Positions 1 to 10,060 of a stretch of 36,862 nucleotides of DNA are shown in pieces (the stretch's first letter is position 1; each line of letters opens with the position of its first letter). Origin of the DNA: Prorocentrum cordatum (lineage: Eukaryota; Sar; Dinophyceae; Prorocentrales; Prorocentraceae); contig CAUYUJ010020246.1 in assembly GCA_963575745.1 (NCBI GenBank), positions 124,113 to 160,974 on the forward strand. Direction: 5' to 3'. A program made the position numbers and the translations under genes. The notes beneath the pieces were generated by a model, which saw only the letters and a list, made by a program, of their open reading frames with translations, ran no database searches and was not told the DNA's origin.

Positions 1-505
1 CGCCTTCTTTCGTTTTTTCCTCATCTCCGTCCTCCATCTTCATCCTTCTCTGCTTAGTACTCCTCCACATATGAAGGATAACAGCTGCCCTATCACCCAT
101 TTGTTCTGTTACATGCTTCTGCACTTCCATGATCATGTCTGCATGGCATTGTGGGGAACCGCGAAGCGACAGGAAAGATCAACCTGTGCCACCACAAAAT
201 CTAAGGCCCTGTGGAATTGCCATGGTGACTTCCAAGACAAGCTGTGGTATTGATGACTGCCAGCACGCGTTGTAGAGGGCGTAAATAGGCCGTATAAACT
301 GTACGCCGTATTACGCGCCAGAACATTTGGCATTGCTCTGTCGTTCAATGCTCGAGCAGAACGCAAGGCAATGCCCTGACCCACGTGGCGCTTCTGTGTA
401 GCTGGCCGAGGTCACCCCGGAAAGCAGACGGCAACTGGAAACGTAGAGACTGGGGGAGGAGGGGAAGGACTAGGGAGGCAATGGACGAGCCTGGCGAGCT
501 TCTCA
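1..505. other. No recognisable gene
   Basis: Mixed-composition DNA. The short open frames on both strands show no domain, no convincing codon bias and no repeat structure. I see nothing that can be annotated here. Confidence 0.5.
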
Positions 506-945
506 GTGCCAGCTTGCAGTACGGCAGGTTCGCGTCGTGCCGACCCGCGGCGCCCCCGCCGCGGGCGTTCAAGGCTTCGAACGAGCCGCGCGGTGTTCGG
601 CACCGACGCCCGGGCCGGCGCGACGCCCCCCGAGGAGGCGGGGGCCGACTCCCCGTGGACGTCCGACTACGGCTCCGCCCGCTCCGCCCCGTCCGCGGAC
701 GACGACGGCTCGGTCGCGCTCGCGGCGGGCTCCGCGGCCCCGTCGTGCCCGTCCACGGACTGGGAGTTCGGGGTGCGCGCCCGCCCCGCGGCGCACCGCG
801 CGGGGCACCCGGCGGCGGCCTTCCCCGCGGCGTGCCCGGCGGGGCACCCGGCGGCGCACGCGGCGGCGTACCCCGAGGGGCTGCAGCCTGCCGCCGCCCG
901 CCTGGGGAGCTCTGTGGAGGACCCGGTGGAGGACTCGGCGGCGAG
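506..945 (+). CDS. GC-rich possible exon leading into poly-Ser tract
   Basis: Frame +2 is open and reads like a low-complexity Ala/Pro/Ser/Asp coding segment (for example SAPSADDDGSVALAAGSAAP) before running into a poly-Ser tract encoded by TCC repeats. The same frame stops at 1253-1255. Further downstream in that frame lies another coding-looking stretch, PPKDDIFQTSEDDSAGDVAV, at about 1415-1474. This may be part of a multi-exon gene or merely GC-rich DNA without stops. No domain is recognised and no function is proposed. Confidence 0.2.
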
Positions 946-1242
946 CTCCTCCTCCCCCTCCTCCCCTTCCTCCTCGCCCTCCTCCTCCTCCTCCTCCTCC
1001 TCCTCTTCTTCCTCCTCGCCCTCTCCTCCTCCTCCTCCTCCTCCCTCCTCCTCCTCCTCCTCCTCCTCCTCCTCCTCCTCCTCCTCCTCCTCCTCCTCCC
1101 CCTCCTCCTTCTCCTCCTCCTCTTCTTCCTCCTCCTCCTCCTCCTCTCCCTCCTCCTCGTCCTCCTCCTCCTCCTCCTCCTCCTCCTCCTTTACCTCTCC
1201 CTCCTCCTCCGCCTCCTCCGCCTCCTCCTCCTCCGCCTCTCT
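946..1242. repeat. (TCC)n polypyrimidine microsatellite
   Basis: About 300 bases of nearly pure TCC/CTC triplets with C-rich interruptions. They produce poly-Ser, poly-Pro and poly-Leu open frames that are not evidence of genes. A purine/pyrimidine mirror tract of this kind can form triplex DNA. Confidence 0.95.
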
Positions 1243-1255
1243 GGGGGGGAAGTGA

Positions 1256-1625
1256 GAGGGAGAAGGCCTTCTCAGAAGGCGGCGGGACTTCTCAGAAGTT
1301 CTCGCGTCTTCTGAGAGGCTCCCTCTTTCTTCGGGGCAGGCGCAGAAGACTTCCCCGAAGGCAGAGGAGACCTCTCAGCAGGCCCGCCCTCCCTCGCCTC
1401 CCCTCCCGGGCCTGCCGCCGAAGGACGACATCTTCCAGACGTCGGAGGACGACTCGGCGGGCGACGTGGCGGTCGGCGGCGCGCGCTGGGGCCGAGGCGG
1501 CGGTGCGGGCAGGACTGCCCGGCGGAGGGAGGGATGTCGATAAAATGCTGCCCGCCCCGCGTCGCCACGGCGGGGTTCGCCCTCGGAGTCCTGGGCAGAA
1601 CGCGCGCCGGGAGAGGGCTGAGAGT
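1256..1625. repeat. Segment with CTTCT-AGAAG palindromes
   Basis: Between 1265 and 1360 the sequence carries repeated short palindromes built on CTTCTCAGAAG and CTTCTGAG. The same motif class recurs at 28105-28290, 28450-28550, 30145-30250 and 31240-31290, so this is probably a diverged member or fragment of the palindromic family described there. The rest is GC-rich without a clear gene. Confidence 0.45.
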
Positions 1626-1806
1626 CAGGAGGGGAAGAAACACACGGGCACAAGTAATCGTTGACTCCCAGGAAAGTGTAGGAAAATAGGGGAAGTGGGG
1701 GGGGGGGGAGACAGAAGCCCCGAAAATATGGGAAGATATGGGGAATCCGGTTGTTTGTGTGTGTATATATATATATATGTGTGTGTGTGTGTCCCTGGGC
1801 CCCTTT
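1626..1806 (+). repeat. Dispersed repeat family D, copy 1
   Basis: One of three copies (also 9057-9215 and 31914-32072). Shared landmarks in order are CAGGAGGGG, a block resembling CACACRGACACAAT, ATCGTYGAYTCCC, GGAAAATA, AGTGGGGGGG with GACAGA, a second AAAATATRGGAAAATATG block, and TGTGTCCCWGGGCCCCTT. In this copy a GT/TA dinucleotide run (1751-1792) is expanded near the end. It is followed by a pyrimidine run and an AG at 1855-1856 that could act as a splice acceptor. Confidence 0.8.
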
Positions 1807-1856
1807 GGTTGAGAGTCCCAAGAGTGGCGGGATCAGTATGTTTTGCCCCCCCCCAG

Positions 1857-1993
1857 GATGGACGCGCTGAAGGCGATGGAGTCCGACCGCTGCCGCGACC
1901 TCCTGCAGCCGGCAGCCAGTCGCAAGAGGTTGAAAAAGAGCAGGCAGCACCAGCACGAACTCTTGGCATGGTGCCAGATGTCGAAGAAGAAAT
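1857..1993 (+). CDS. Exon-like island, basic helical segment
   Basis: Directly after CCCCCCCCCAG the + strand reads MDALKAMESDRCRDLLQPAA and continues with a Lys/Arg/Gln/His-rich stretch ending near KKKWHK at about 1996. Amino-acid use looks coding rather than random, and the polypyrimidine-AG in front suits a 3' splice site. A family-M inverted-repeat element starts at 1994, so the exon's 3' limit is unclear. No domain is recognised. Confidence 0.25.
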
Positions 1994-2158
1994 GGCATAA
2001 GCATAGACTTTCGAAGGTCCGCGCAGATCTCTTGGATCTGCGCCTGATCCCTCTCGTGGCACTTCCAGCGCCGCCCCTTGTGCGCCTCACGCGCCAGGGA
2101 GGGGGTCCAGCGCCGATCCAAGAAATCTCCACGGACCTCCGAAAGTTATGTTTATGTC
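1994..2158. mobile_element. Inverted-repeat element family M, copy 1
   Basis: The two ends are inverted copies of each other over about 50 bp: the left end reads GGCATAAGCATAGACTTTCG and the right end, reverse-complemented, GACATAAACATAACTTTCGG. Both continue into GGTCCG, then TTGGATC and GCGC. Related copies lie at about 26010-26153 and 31725-31895. At 165 bp with no coding capacity it looks like a miniature inverted-repeat transposable element. No target duplication is clear. Confidence 0.65.
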
Positions 2159-2244
2159 AGAGTGCGGGGGCCGAACGGTCATTCACAGTCCCTGGGCGCG
2201 TGGCTACAGTGGGGTTCCGCTGTGCGGATTCCTGAGGTCCCATT

Positions 2245-2920
2245 TCTAAGGAGTAGTTATTTTTTATCTCACCCGTCGGTGCCCATCGTGTGTGTTTCAA
2301 TTAATTGTTCCTCCTGGGACTTGCACCGTGTTTCTGACAAGAGAAATCTTGGGCCTCATATTGGGTTGTTGGCCCCTGCTTTACAATAACGGCTTCCGCT
2401 TGATACTTCTTCGCGATGTATTCTGAAATCGCGCTCTCGCACAGGACTTCCTCACAACTTTGCAGGAGTCGAGCTCTCGCGTGGTACGTCCTCGCAATTT
2501 ATTCGGACGCCGCGCTTTCGACACCCAGGAATCACGCTCTCGCACTGGCCTTTCTCACGAGTTACTTGGGACAGCAACCCGCCTGCTCGACCTGGCCTCC
2601 TGGGCAGACTTTCCGACCCGCCCGTTAGGGTGTACCCGCCCGATCTGCCCGTCTGGTTCTGCCACGTGTTGTCTGCTCGTAGCCCCTCCTGCTAATCTCT
2701 CTCGTGCTACATCCTTCTCCCTCCCACGTGCCCCTGCCTTCCATCCGTCCTCTCTTCCCCCTTTTTTAGGGGCTGCACTTCATACATGGCGCAGGTAAAG
2801 AAGATACACCCCCAAGGGGTACGGTCGAAGACGAAGAGGGCGGTCATCGAAGGTTCGTAATATACGTGTCTACAGGCACGCGAGGAGATACGATCGACCA
2901 TTCTTCAAATTATTGACACT
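2245..2920 (+). repeat. Dispersed 750-bp repeat family X, copy A
   Basis: Aligns by eye with copy B (about 4795-5535) and truncated copy C (about 5536-5780). Shared landmarks are a CTCCYGGG block near its start, TCCTCACAACT, several sub-units built on AATCRCGCTCTCGC, CCCGCCYGCTCGACC, a pyrimidine-rich stretch, AGGGGCTGC, and GAGNAGATACGA at the end. Internal sub-repeats of about 50 bp are visible at 2420-2560. No coding capacity is supported. Confidence 0.75.
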
Positions 2921-3028
2921 CATTTCCAACGAACGCATTGTCGATCACCCCTACGTTGCCCAATTATGTGTTTTCCCAACATTCCCTGTGTGATGGGTCC
3001 TCGTTTTGGTTTCGCAGCGCCGCGCGTC

Positions 3029-3129
3029 TCCTTCTCCTCCTCCTCTACCTCCTCCTCCTCCTCCTCCTCATCCTTCTCCTCTCCTCTTCATTCCTCCGTC
3101 CATTTTCTCATCCTTCTCTTCCCACTTCC
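3029..3129. repeat. Pyrimidine-rich TCC/CTC tract
   Basis: Imperfect TCC/CTC repeats that lead directly into the CAT tract. Confidence 0.85.
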
Positions 3130-3552
3130 CATCACCACCGCCACCACCACCATCATCATCAGTTGCATCATCACCACCATCACCACCTCTATAATCATCG
3201 TCACCATCATCATCATCATCATCATCATCGTCATCATCATTATCACCATCATCATCCCTTCATCATCATCAGCATCATCATCATCAGCATGGACATCATC
3301 ATCATCACCAGCACCAGTACCATCATCACCATCGTCGCCGTCATCGCCATCAGCATCAGCATCAACACCAGCATCAGCATCACACTCATCATCACCATCA
3401 TCATCACCACCATCATCATCATCACCACCATCATCATCATCATCATCATCATCAGCACCACCATCATCATCATCATCATCATCATCATCAGCATCAGCAT
3501 CATCATCATCATCATCATCATCATCAGCATCATCGTCAGCATCAGTAGTAGT
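3130..3552. repeat. (CAT)n compound microsatellite
   Basis: More than 400 bases of CAT/CAC/CAG triplets with internal duplications such as CATCAGCATCAG. All six frames stay open as poly-His, Ile, Ser or Met runs, so the long open frames here are artefacts. Confidence 0.95.
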
Positions 3553-4029
3553 ACTTTTGCTGTTTTGAGCAGTACCATTGCTCGTCTTCCTAGTGTGGTT
3601 GTTGATTGCTAAAATAAGTGCATTGCTATCGCTGAAGGTGACTGGTCCTGATCATCACTCATTTTAGTATGTCGAATCGCATTGTTATTGTTAATGTTAG
3701 CATTAGTATAATGAATGTGAGCCGTTCTGTTGTATCCTGATTTCCCAGCATTAATACTACCTTTTATTTTGGTGTCGTGTCTACCGAATCCTACCTCGAG
3801 GATGACTGTTTTTGTGCTACATATAACTGTAATCCGTACCATGATTCATATTGTTGCATTCATGATTCATAGTACAGCTAGTAGTGGTAGTACCGCTATT
3901 ACTAATGTCGACATCAGCATCATCATTAGTACCCCCACTATCTCCATCACCATAGTCGTCGTCGTCGGTACCATCATCTCCAGATTCGTGACCACCGTCA
4001 ACATTCTCACCACCGTTTCGCCACACCCC
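3553..4029. other. Non-repetitive spacer, no gene seen
   Basis: AT-richer than its surroundings, with scattered ATC/GTC triplets. Open frames are short and biased by leftover triplet repeats. Nothing else can be supported. Confidence 0.45.
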
Positions 4030-4735
4030 TCACGTTTCGTGGCCCCATTGGGAGCTCCGCCGAAGGCCCCAGTGGCAGAGTCTGCATGGTTGCCCGCCCC
4101 GTTTCGGCGCACCCGTTACACGTTTCGTGGTCCCGCTAGGGAGCTCCGCCGAAGGACCCAGTGGCAGCGTCTGCATGGTTGCCCGCCCCATGTTGGCGCA
4201 CCATTTGTCCGTCTCGTGGCCTCATTGGGAGCTGCATCGAAGGCCCCAGTGGCAGAGTCTGCATGGTTATCCGCCCATTTTGGCACACCCGTCACACGTT
4301 TCGTGGCCCCGCTAGGGAGCTCCACCGAAGGCCCCTGTGGCAGAGTCCGCATGTTTATCCGCCCCAGGTCGGTGCACCCCTTACACGTTTCATGGCCCCG
4401 CTAGGGAGCTCCGCCGAAGGCCCCAGAGGCAGCGTCTGCATGGTTACCCGCCCCATTTGGGCGCACCATTTGTACGTCTCGTGGCCTCATGGGGAGCTCC
4501 GCCGAAGGCCCTAGTGGCAGAGTCCGTATGGTTATCCGCCCATTTCGGCACACCCCTCACACACTTCGTGGCTCCATAGGGAGCTCCACCGAGGGCCCCG
4601 GTGGCAGAGTCCGCATGCCTATCCGCCCTATGTCGGTACACCCCTCACACGTTTCGTGGCCCCGCTAGGGAGCTCCACCGAAGGCCCCATTGGCAGAGTT
4701 TGTATGGTTACCCGCCACATGTGTGGCGAAGTTTC
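4030..4735 (+). repeat. 88-bp tandem array, 8 units in a 3-unit higher-order pattern
   Basis: The landmark GGAGCTCC (or GGAGCTGC) recurs at 4051, 4140, 4228, 4316, 4405, 4493, 4580 and 4669, spacings of 87-89 bp. Each unit contains TTCGTGGCCCC, GAAGGCCCC, GGCAGAGTC and GCATGGTT. Units fall into three subtypes that cycle in order: those with ACCATTTGTNCGTCTCGTGGCCTCAT (4193-4225 and 4465-4490), those with CGCCCATTTYGGCACACCC, and those with a CACGTTTCGTGGCCCCGCTAGGG junction. The true period is therefore about 264-265 bp. Confidence 0.92.
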
Positions 4736-4794
4736 TCGGGGACTGCAGATCTCCCAGTATGTTCATGTGTATTGAGCGTTCCTGCTAATAGTCG

Positions 4795-5535
4795 CCTCGC
4801 GTTTCTGATGGATTGGGTTCTTCGCCAGGCTACTTTGAGTAAAGTGCTCCTCCCGGGGCTCCCACCTTTTCTTCTATCAGGGGAAGTCTTGGTCCTCAAA
4901 CTGTGTTGTTGCCCCCCCCAACAACAGCAACAGCGACAACGGGTCCCGCCTGATATTTCCTGATAGTTGATTTTTCCTCACGCTCTCTCCCGGGATCTCC
5001 TCAGAATGTGTGCATGAATCGCGCTTTCGCGTGGTGCTTCCTCACAACTGCTTACGGCGCCTTGCCCCCCAAATTCAGGAATCACGCTCTCGCGTTAGAT
5101 GTCCTCGCGACTTACTTGGGAAGCGCGCTGTCGCTCGAAACCTCCTTTCGATTCATGTCGGATTGACGCTTCAGTGACCCGCCCGCTCGACCCGACCGTT
5201 TGGGCCCGCCCGCCCGACCTGCTCGTTAGGGTCCGCCAGCCCGACCCACCCGTCTGGTTTTGCAGTTTGTACCCCTGCTCCCCATCCTTCTCCTGCAGGT
5301 CTCTCTCGTGCTCGATCCTTCTCCGTCCCCCTTGTCTCTTCCCCCCTCCCTTCCGTCTCCTGTCTCAGGGGCTGCGCCAACTACACGCGGCAGGCAGGGG
5401 GAGATCTCCCCCAAGGGGGCGATCGAAAACGAGGAGGGCGGGCATCGAGGGCTTGGGATGTGCGTGTTGAAGGCACGTGAGCAGATACGAGGGAGCAGTC
5501 TCAAGCTGATTGGTGCTGAATTCTCACTACTGAAG
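4795..5535 (+). repeat. Dispersed repeat family X, copy B
   Basis: Second and fullest copy of the repeat at 2245-2920. The CTCCCGGGGC landmark at 4849 recurs as CTCCCGGTGC at 5596, so copies B and C are head-to-tail with a period of 747 bp. The internal pyrimidine stretch (5275-5370) and the GAGCAGATACGAGGGAGC end block are intact. Confidence 0.75.
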
Positions 5536-5780
5536 AGTAAGTGTTGTTGATCCCTCCCCTGCGGTGCACATGGTATTTTTTGAATTGAAGTGCCCCTCCC
5601 GGTGCTCGCACCCTGTTTTTAGCACGGAAAGTCTCCCTCCTCAAACTATGTGGTTGGTCCCCGGGTTACAACGACAACGGCTCCCGCCTGAGGCTTCCTC
5701 ACAGATTCCCGCTCCCGCCTGAGACTTCATCGCATTTTCTTCAGGAATCGCGCTCTCGCATTGGATTTCCTTACAAATTC
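5536..5780 (+). repeat. Family X, truncated copy C
   Basis: Contains only the first third of the repeat, through the TCCTCACAG and ATCGCGCTCTCGC blocks. It ends near 5780, where homology stops abruptly. Confidence 0.65.
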
Positions 5781-5859
5781 TAGACGCGTCGCGTATCCCC
5801 ACCAGCCCATCCAGAAACGATGTCTAGGCGAGTTGAGGTGATCAGGGAAGTGCGGCAGC

Positions 5860-6045
5860 AAAGAGGAGGACGGCCGAAGCGTGCAAAGGAGTGAGGAGGA
5901 GAAGGAGGAGGTGGATGGATGGACGGATGAGGGAGTGGGAAGAAGGAGGATGAATAGGATGAGGAGGCGGAGGAGGAGGAGGAGGAGAAGGAGTAGGAGC
6001 AGGAAGGAGGAACAGGATGAGGTGGAGGGCAAGCACAAGGGCCAG
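5860..6045. repeat. GGA-rich purine tract
   Basis: Imperfect GAG/GGA repeats. Poly-Arg and Glu frames here are artefacts. Confidence 0.8.
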
Positions 6046-6200
6046 AGGTCTTTTGGATGCCTCTCGGAGCCTCTTGGCGTATCTCTTGGGCGATTCTTGG
6101 TGGCCTCTTGGGGCGTCTTGGGGGTCTCTTGGCGATCCTGGGGGGCTCTTCGGGGTCTTGGGTGCCTCGGGGGGGCCTCTTAGGGCCGCTTAGGGTCTTC
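6046..6200 (+). repeat. CTCTTGG-type degenerate repeat
   Basis: Closely spaced variants of CTCTTGG and TCTTGGGG (for example CCTCTTGGCG, CTCTTGGGCG, CCTCTTGGGGCG) at roughly 15-30 bp spacing. The same word dominates 15690-16290 and 20280-21790, so this is a dispersed satellite-like family. Confidence 0.7.
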
Positions 6201-6714
6201 CCGCTCGATGCTTCCTCCCTTCTTACTCAAGGCGGTGTTCTTCCTCGCCGCCGAAAGCCGCCGCCCCAACAAAACCAGCGCTCCCGCCCGAGACTTCGTT
6301 TTGTTTTACGCTGGACTAGCGCCATACTCTCTTCAGCTTTTGCGCCGCTCCCAACAACAACAGCAGCCCTGCTCGAAACTTCCTCCCTTTCTATTCAGGG
6401 CCAGGTCCTTGCCTCACCGCCGACAGCCCCCATCCCCACCAAGGCAATCCTGTTGTTCGATACTTCCTTGTGTTTTACCCTTTGCTGGGGTTCCACTGGC
6501 GGTCTCGCATCGGCGCAGCAAGGCGCGGGCATGTGTTTTCGAGGCAGGAGATGTGGAAATTCCTCGGAGGAGGTGTTTGCAAGACGTCATTGGGCGGGAG
6601 ATCTGGGAATGGGAATCACGGACCCCGCTATCGAACAACAGTCCCCCATTACGTGGATGGCTATCATGATGGTCGCATGCTTCGTGTGGAAACATCGCGC
6701 ATGAGGATACAATG
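6201..6714. other. Degenerate repeat-like DNA, no gene seen
   Basis: Blocks such as GAAACTTCCTCCC and GATACTTCC recall family X sub-units, but alignment is too weak to call a copy. Three overlapping open frames give no recognisable protein. Confidence 0.35.
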
Positions 6715-7165
6715 ATGGTTGTTGTTGTTGTTGAACATTATTCCTTCTAAAGAATTATTATTGTTGGGACCCCTGGTGCGCGACCTCTGCGCCGCGCCTA
6801 GGCCGCAGCTACATTTTCATCATTTTTTCGCGAAAGCTTCAGAAAAGTGGATGAGCTCCGGATCCGGTTTTTTGTTGACGCTCGTTTTCCCTTGCAAAAA
6901 ACAATAGAAAATGAAAATTCTTGTTTTTACTTGATCAAATTGCAAGAATCCCTTGCAAAAAATAAGGTAAAGTGGACATTCGTGCGCGCAAGACGAAATC
7001 CTTCCAAAACCTTAGGTTTCGTAACGATTTTAACATAAAAACATCAAAAACCCAATGGTTTTCTCAGAAAAAATTGTCAAAATGTCCTTCCGCGCGCTCT
7101 TGCGGATTCCTAGGAAACCCACCAGATTTTAAACATTTCTGTTAAAAGGGCCTTTGCGAGGAACC
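6715..7165. other. AT-rich island
   Basis: Strikingly AT-rich against GC-rich surroundings. It begins with a short GTT run and carries a direct repeat of CCCTTGCAAAAAA (near 6889 and 6952). No gene, promoter element or origin can be identified. Confidence 0.5.
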
Positions 7166-7404
7166 TTTTCAGGTGCTTCGACCTTCTGCAACAACGGTTG
7201 CGAGCCTACGAGGGCCACCATCCCGTTTAGAACATGGTGGACCGTGCGTATGTCACGAACCTTGTGTACTTTCTCTCCCTCCGTCTGGCTGTGCACGCGC
7301 GCGTTGGGCAGTGAGAGTTAGGATCACAGCGCCACCAGTGTATGAGCAATGCATGCGTCATCCTTGGGACTGTATAACAGCAGAAACAGACAACATTGCA
7401 TCGC
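7166..7404. other. No recognisable gene
   Basis: Mixed-composition DNA leading into the minisatellite. A frame open from 7173 continues into the repeat, but its first half has no identifiable domain. Confidence 0.4.
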
Positions 7405-7545
7405 AGCGGGACAGCCATCGGGACAACCATCGGGACAACCATCGGGACAACCATTTGGACAAGCATCGGGATAACGATCGGGACAACCATAACCATCAGG
7501 ACAACCATCGGGGCAACCATCGAGACAACCATCGGGACAACGATA
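7405..7545 (+). repeat. 12-bp minisatellite CATCGGGACAAC
   Basis: About a dozen tandem units of CATCGGGACAAC with point changes (TTTGGACAAG, CATCAGGACAAC, CATCGAGACAAC). Because 12 is divisible by three, one frame encodes an Asn-His-Arg-Asp repeat. There are no spacers, so it is not a CRISPR array. Confidence 0.92.
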
Positions 7546-7597
7546 CCTTCTCTCTTGTGTCCTCCCACATCCCTCAGGAAGTTGCCCTAAAGATGTG

Positions 7598-7860
7598 ACC
7601 GACTCCTCTCTCTCCTTCTCTCTGTCTCTCGCTCTTTCTCTGCTTCATATCTATCATACGTAACACATCTACTTGTGTAATCGCCTTCCCAGGAATTTGC
7701 CTCAAAAATGTGACCAACTATCTTGGCACTGCGTACCATCTCACGTGTACCGTGTACCACATCTTCTCAGGTTGCCTCACACATGTGACGAATCTCTTTC
7801 TATCTCTCTCTCCACTGGCTCTCTGTCTTGCTCTCTCTCTCTCTCTCTCTGTCTCTCTGT
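7598..7860. repeat. CT-rich dinucleotide tracts
   Basis: Two (TC)n-rich runs, about 7598-7645 and 7795-7860, separated by ordinary sequence. Confidence 0.8.
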
Positions 7861-8153
7861 ACTATGTATGTCATACGCAACAAATGCACCATGCGGGGCA
7901 CATGCGGGGCCCAAACAAGTGATCAACCTCTGCGGGTGTGTACTCCACGCCAGTGTAGTATCCACGATCGTCCGCGCGCCACGAAGTGAAGTGTCCTGAC
8001 GTCATAGGGCGGGAAGCTGGGTGTGGGTGGTTCCCGAGAGTCGTGTGGATGTTTGGTAGAGCTTGCATTGCCCCCCCACGAAGTGGGGGTATTGGCTGGC
8101 GTCGCATGAAAACCCTGGCACTGGGGAGAACACTGAGCGTTCGGGTAAAATGA
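7861..8153. other. Spacer with one short hairpin, no gene seen
   Basis: No coding signal. A perfect short hairpin with a CCCCCAC stem and GAA loop sits at about 8074-8090. Confidence 0.4.
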
Positions 8154-8180
8154 TTGTTGTTGTTGTTGTTGTTGTAGTGT

Positions 8181-8227
<47 letters not shown>

Positions 8228-8459
8228 CTTGTTGTTGTTGTTGTTGTTGTTGCTAGTGTCGTTGGTGCTGTTGTTGTTTTAGTGGTTGTTGTTGTTGATG
8301 TTGTTGTTGGTGTTGTTGTTGTTATTATTGTTGCTGTTGTTGCTGTTGTTGTTGCTGTTGTTGTTGCTGCTGTTGTCGTTGTTGTTGTTATTGTTGTTGT
8401 TGTTGCTGCTGTTGTTGCTGTTGTTGTTGTTGCTGCTGCTGTTGTTGTTGTTTTAGTGG

Positions 8460-8509
<50 letters not shown>

Positions 8510-8546
8510 CTTGTTGTTGTTCTTGTTGTAGTTGTTGAGTTGTTGC
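8154..8546. repeat. (GTT)n microsatellite with internal duplication
   Basis: About 390 bases of GTT with GCT, CTT and GAT interruptions. The interruption TTTTAGTGGTTG occurs at about 8277 and 8451, implying a 174-bp internal duplication. The poly-Val, Cys, Gln and Thr frames are artefacts. Confidence 0.93.
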
Positions 8547-8879
8547 CGTCGTCCTCGTCCGCGACCCCCCGCGACCCGCCCGCGATCCACCACGCGACCC
8601 ACTCCGCGACCCAACCGCGACCCACACCGCGCTCCACCCGCGACCGGCCGGGAGTCTGAAGCGGGCCCAGCGGTTTTGGCCAGCAGGAATTGCGGGCAGG
8701 TTCGAGGTTTTGGGTTCGGCAGTTTTTTTGTTTGTTTTCTCTCTATACTTTTTGTGAAACATTCGGGTCCGGGGAGAAAGCCTTCACCAGATGGGCCCCA
8801 GAATCCGGCGACCGATTTTCCGAGGATGTGGCCTCATGCCCCCCTGCTGGCCAGTTGCTGGGGCCCCAACCAGCTCAGA

Positions 8880-9059
8880 CCCCTGGCCCAGCCGCCCCCA
8901 GACCGACATGGCGACAACGAGGATTGGGGGCGCGTGCCAGCAGCAATTCCCTCCCGCTTGGAACCCGACTCGCTGTCGGTGTGGCCGAGGACGCCGTCAG
9001 TTTGGGACGAGGTCGCCCGCCCGGCAGCGTCTCCGCTGCTGGTATCGGACAGCGTTCAG
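8880..9059 (+). CDS. Exon-like island before repeat D copy 2
   Basis: Frame +3 reads PDRHGDNEDWGRVPAAIPSR and goes on through EPDSLSVWPRTPSVWDEV to SDSVQ, ending at a CAG that begins repeat D. Composition looks coding, but no domain is recognised. A resumption after the repeat (about 9222, RLLLGTAPASGESTAGG) keeps the same phase if the repeat is removed, which would suit an exon-intron-exon layout. This is inference from composition and phase only. Confidence 0.22.
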
Positions 9060-9215
9060 GAGGGGAAAAACACACAGACACAATGAATCGTCGATTCCCC
9101 CGAAAATATAGGAAAATATGGGCAGTGGGGGGGGAGACAGACACCCAGAAAATATAGGAAAATATGAGGAATCTTTCTATTTGCTAGTATTTATCTGTGT
9201 GTCCCAGGGCCCCTT
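9057..9215 (+). repeat. Dispersed repeat family D, copy 2
   Basis: Same ordered landmarks as 1626-1806, without the expanded GT/TA run. It begins at CAGGAGGGG and ends with GTGTCCCAGGGCCCCTT. Two AAAATATAGGAAAATATG blocks flank a G-run followed by AGACAGACA. Confidence 0.82.
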
Positions 9216-9585
9216 CAAGAGCGTCTGCTGCTGGGCACCGCGCCCGCGTCGGGCGAGTCCACCGCGGGAGGGCCCGCGCGGAGGCCGTCGGCCGGCCTCT
9301 GGGCGCCGCCTCCGCGCGCCCCGCGCGCCCGCGGCCGGGGGGGGGGGGGCCGGCGCCGACCCCAGAGCTTAGTGGGCCCTGGAAATGACCGGGGGCGGAG
9401 AAGAGGGGGGTGATGACTAGGGGGGGGTGGATATCATGGCGGGGGCCAGGATATTTCCCCAGATTTCATGGCGCCCCTTCTTATTTCAGTACGTCCCTGG
9501 CCCCCCCGCTGGGCCGCGCACGTGCCGCCGGTCATGATTTGCACCCCCCCCTCTTGGGCCCCCCCCTCTTGGCCGCTCCCGAAAT
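9216..9585. other. GC-rich stretch with G- and C-runs
   Basis: An open, coding-like GC-rich segment to about 9350, then runs of G and C. No gene is supported beyond the exon possibility noted for 8880-9059. Confidence 0.35.
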
Positions 9586-9705
9586 GACAGGGCCGTTTGT
9601 TTACCGGTTCCGTTTTGCCGTTTCTTTGCCGGTTCCAACGCCGTTTTTTTTACCGGTTCCGTCGCCGTTCCTTGACCGGCTCCGGCTCCGGTTCCAATCC
9701 TGTCA
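9586..9705 (+). repeat. About 24-bp minisatellite with ACCGGTTCC core
   Basis: Four to five units ending in CCGGTTCC and beginning with GCCGTTT (for example GCCGTTTGTTTACCGGTTCC). A related GCCGTTTCC-rich stretch is at 23715-23815. Confidence 0.75.
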
Positions 9706-9769
9706 TGGTCATGCCCCCGGCGCCCAACAGACAATTTTAACGAGAGGAGTCAGAGGGAGTCAAAATTGC

Positions 9770-10060
9770 CGACATTCAAATTTTGAAAGTTTGAAAGTTT
9801 GAAAACTTTCAAGGTTTGAAATATTGAAGTTTTTAGGCCGTCCAAGTTTGAAATTTTGAAGATTGACATTTGGCAAGTTCGAAATTCATTTATTTCAAAT
9901 TTTCAAACTTCGCGTTTCTGTCAAACGTTCAAACTTTCAATCTTTCAAACTTTAAACTTTCAATGTTTGAAAAGAGCTTCAAACTTTCAAATCGCATCCA
10001 CTTCAAAATTTGAAAGTTTGACCATTGCAAAGATTGAAAGTTTGAAAGTTTGGACCCAGA
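9770..10060. repeat. Strand-switching TTTGAAAG satellite
   Basis: Dense short repeats of TTTGAAAG in the + direction (9770-9885), then its reverse complement CTTTCAAA (9890-10000), then + again (10005-10055). The switches make self-complementary arms. It is AT-rich against a GC-rich background. Confidence 0.85.

Noticed and set aside
4275-4284. CCATTTTGGC, identical to the core of the spliced leader
   Set aside because: It belongs to one unit of the 88-bp array; sister units have variants (ATTTCGGC, ATGTTGGC, ATTTGGGC) and the flanking leader bases do not match.
4030-4735. Repeated peptide frames with HVSWPR-like motifs
   Set aside because: An 88-bp unit cannot keep one frame, so the same peptide appears in shifting frames as expected for noncoding tandem DNA.
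7405-7545. Possible CRISPR array or repeat protein gene
   Set aside because: Contiguous 12-bp units without spacers, in a eukaryotic context; the in-frame peptide repeat follows from the unit length.
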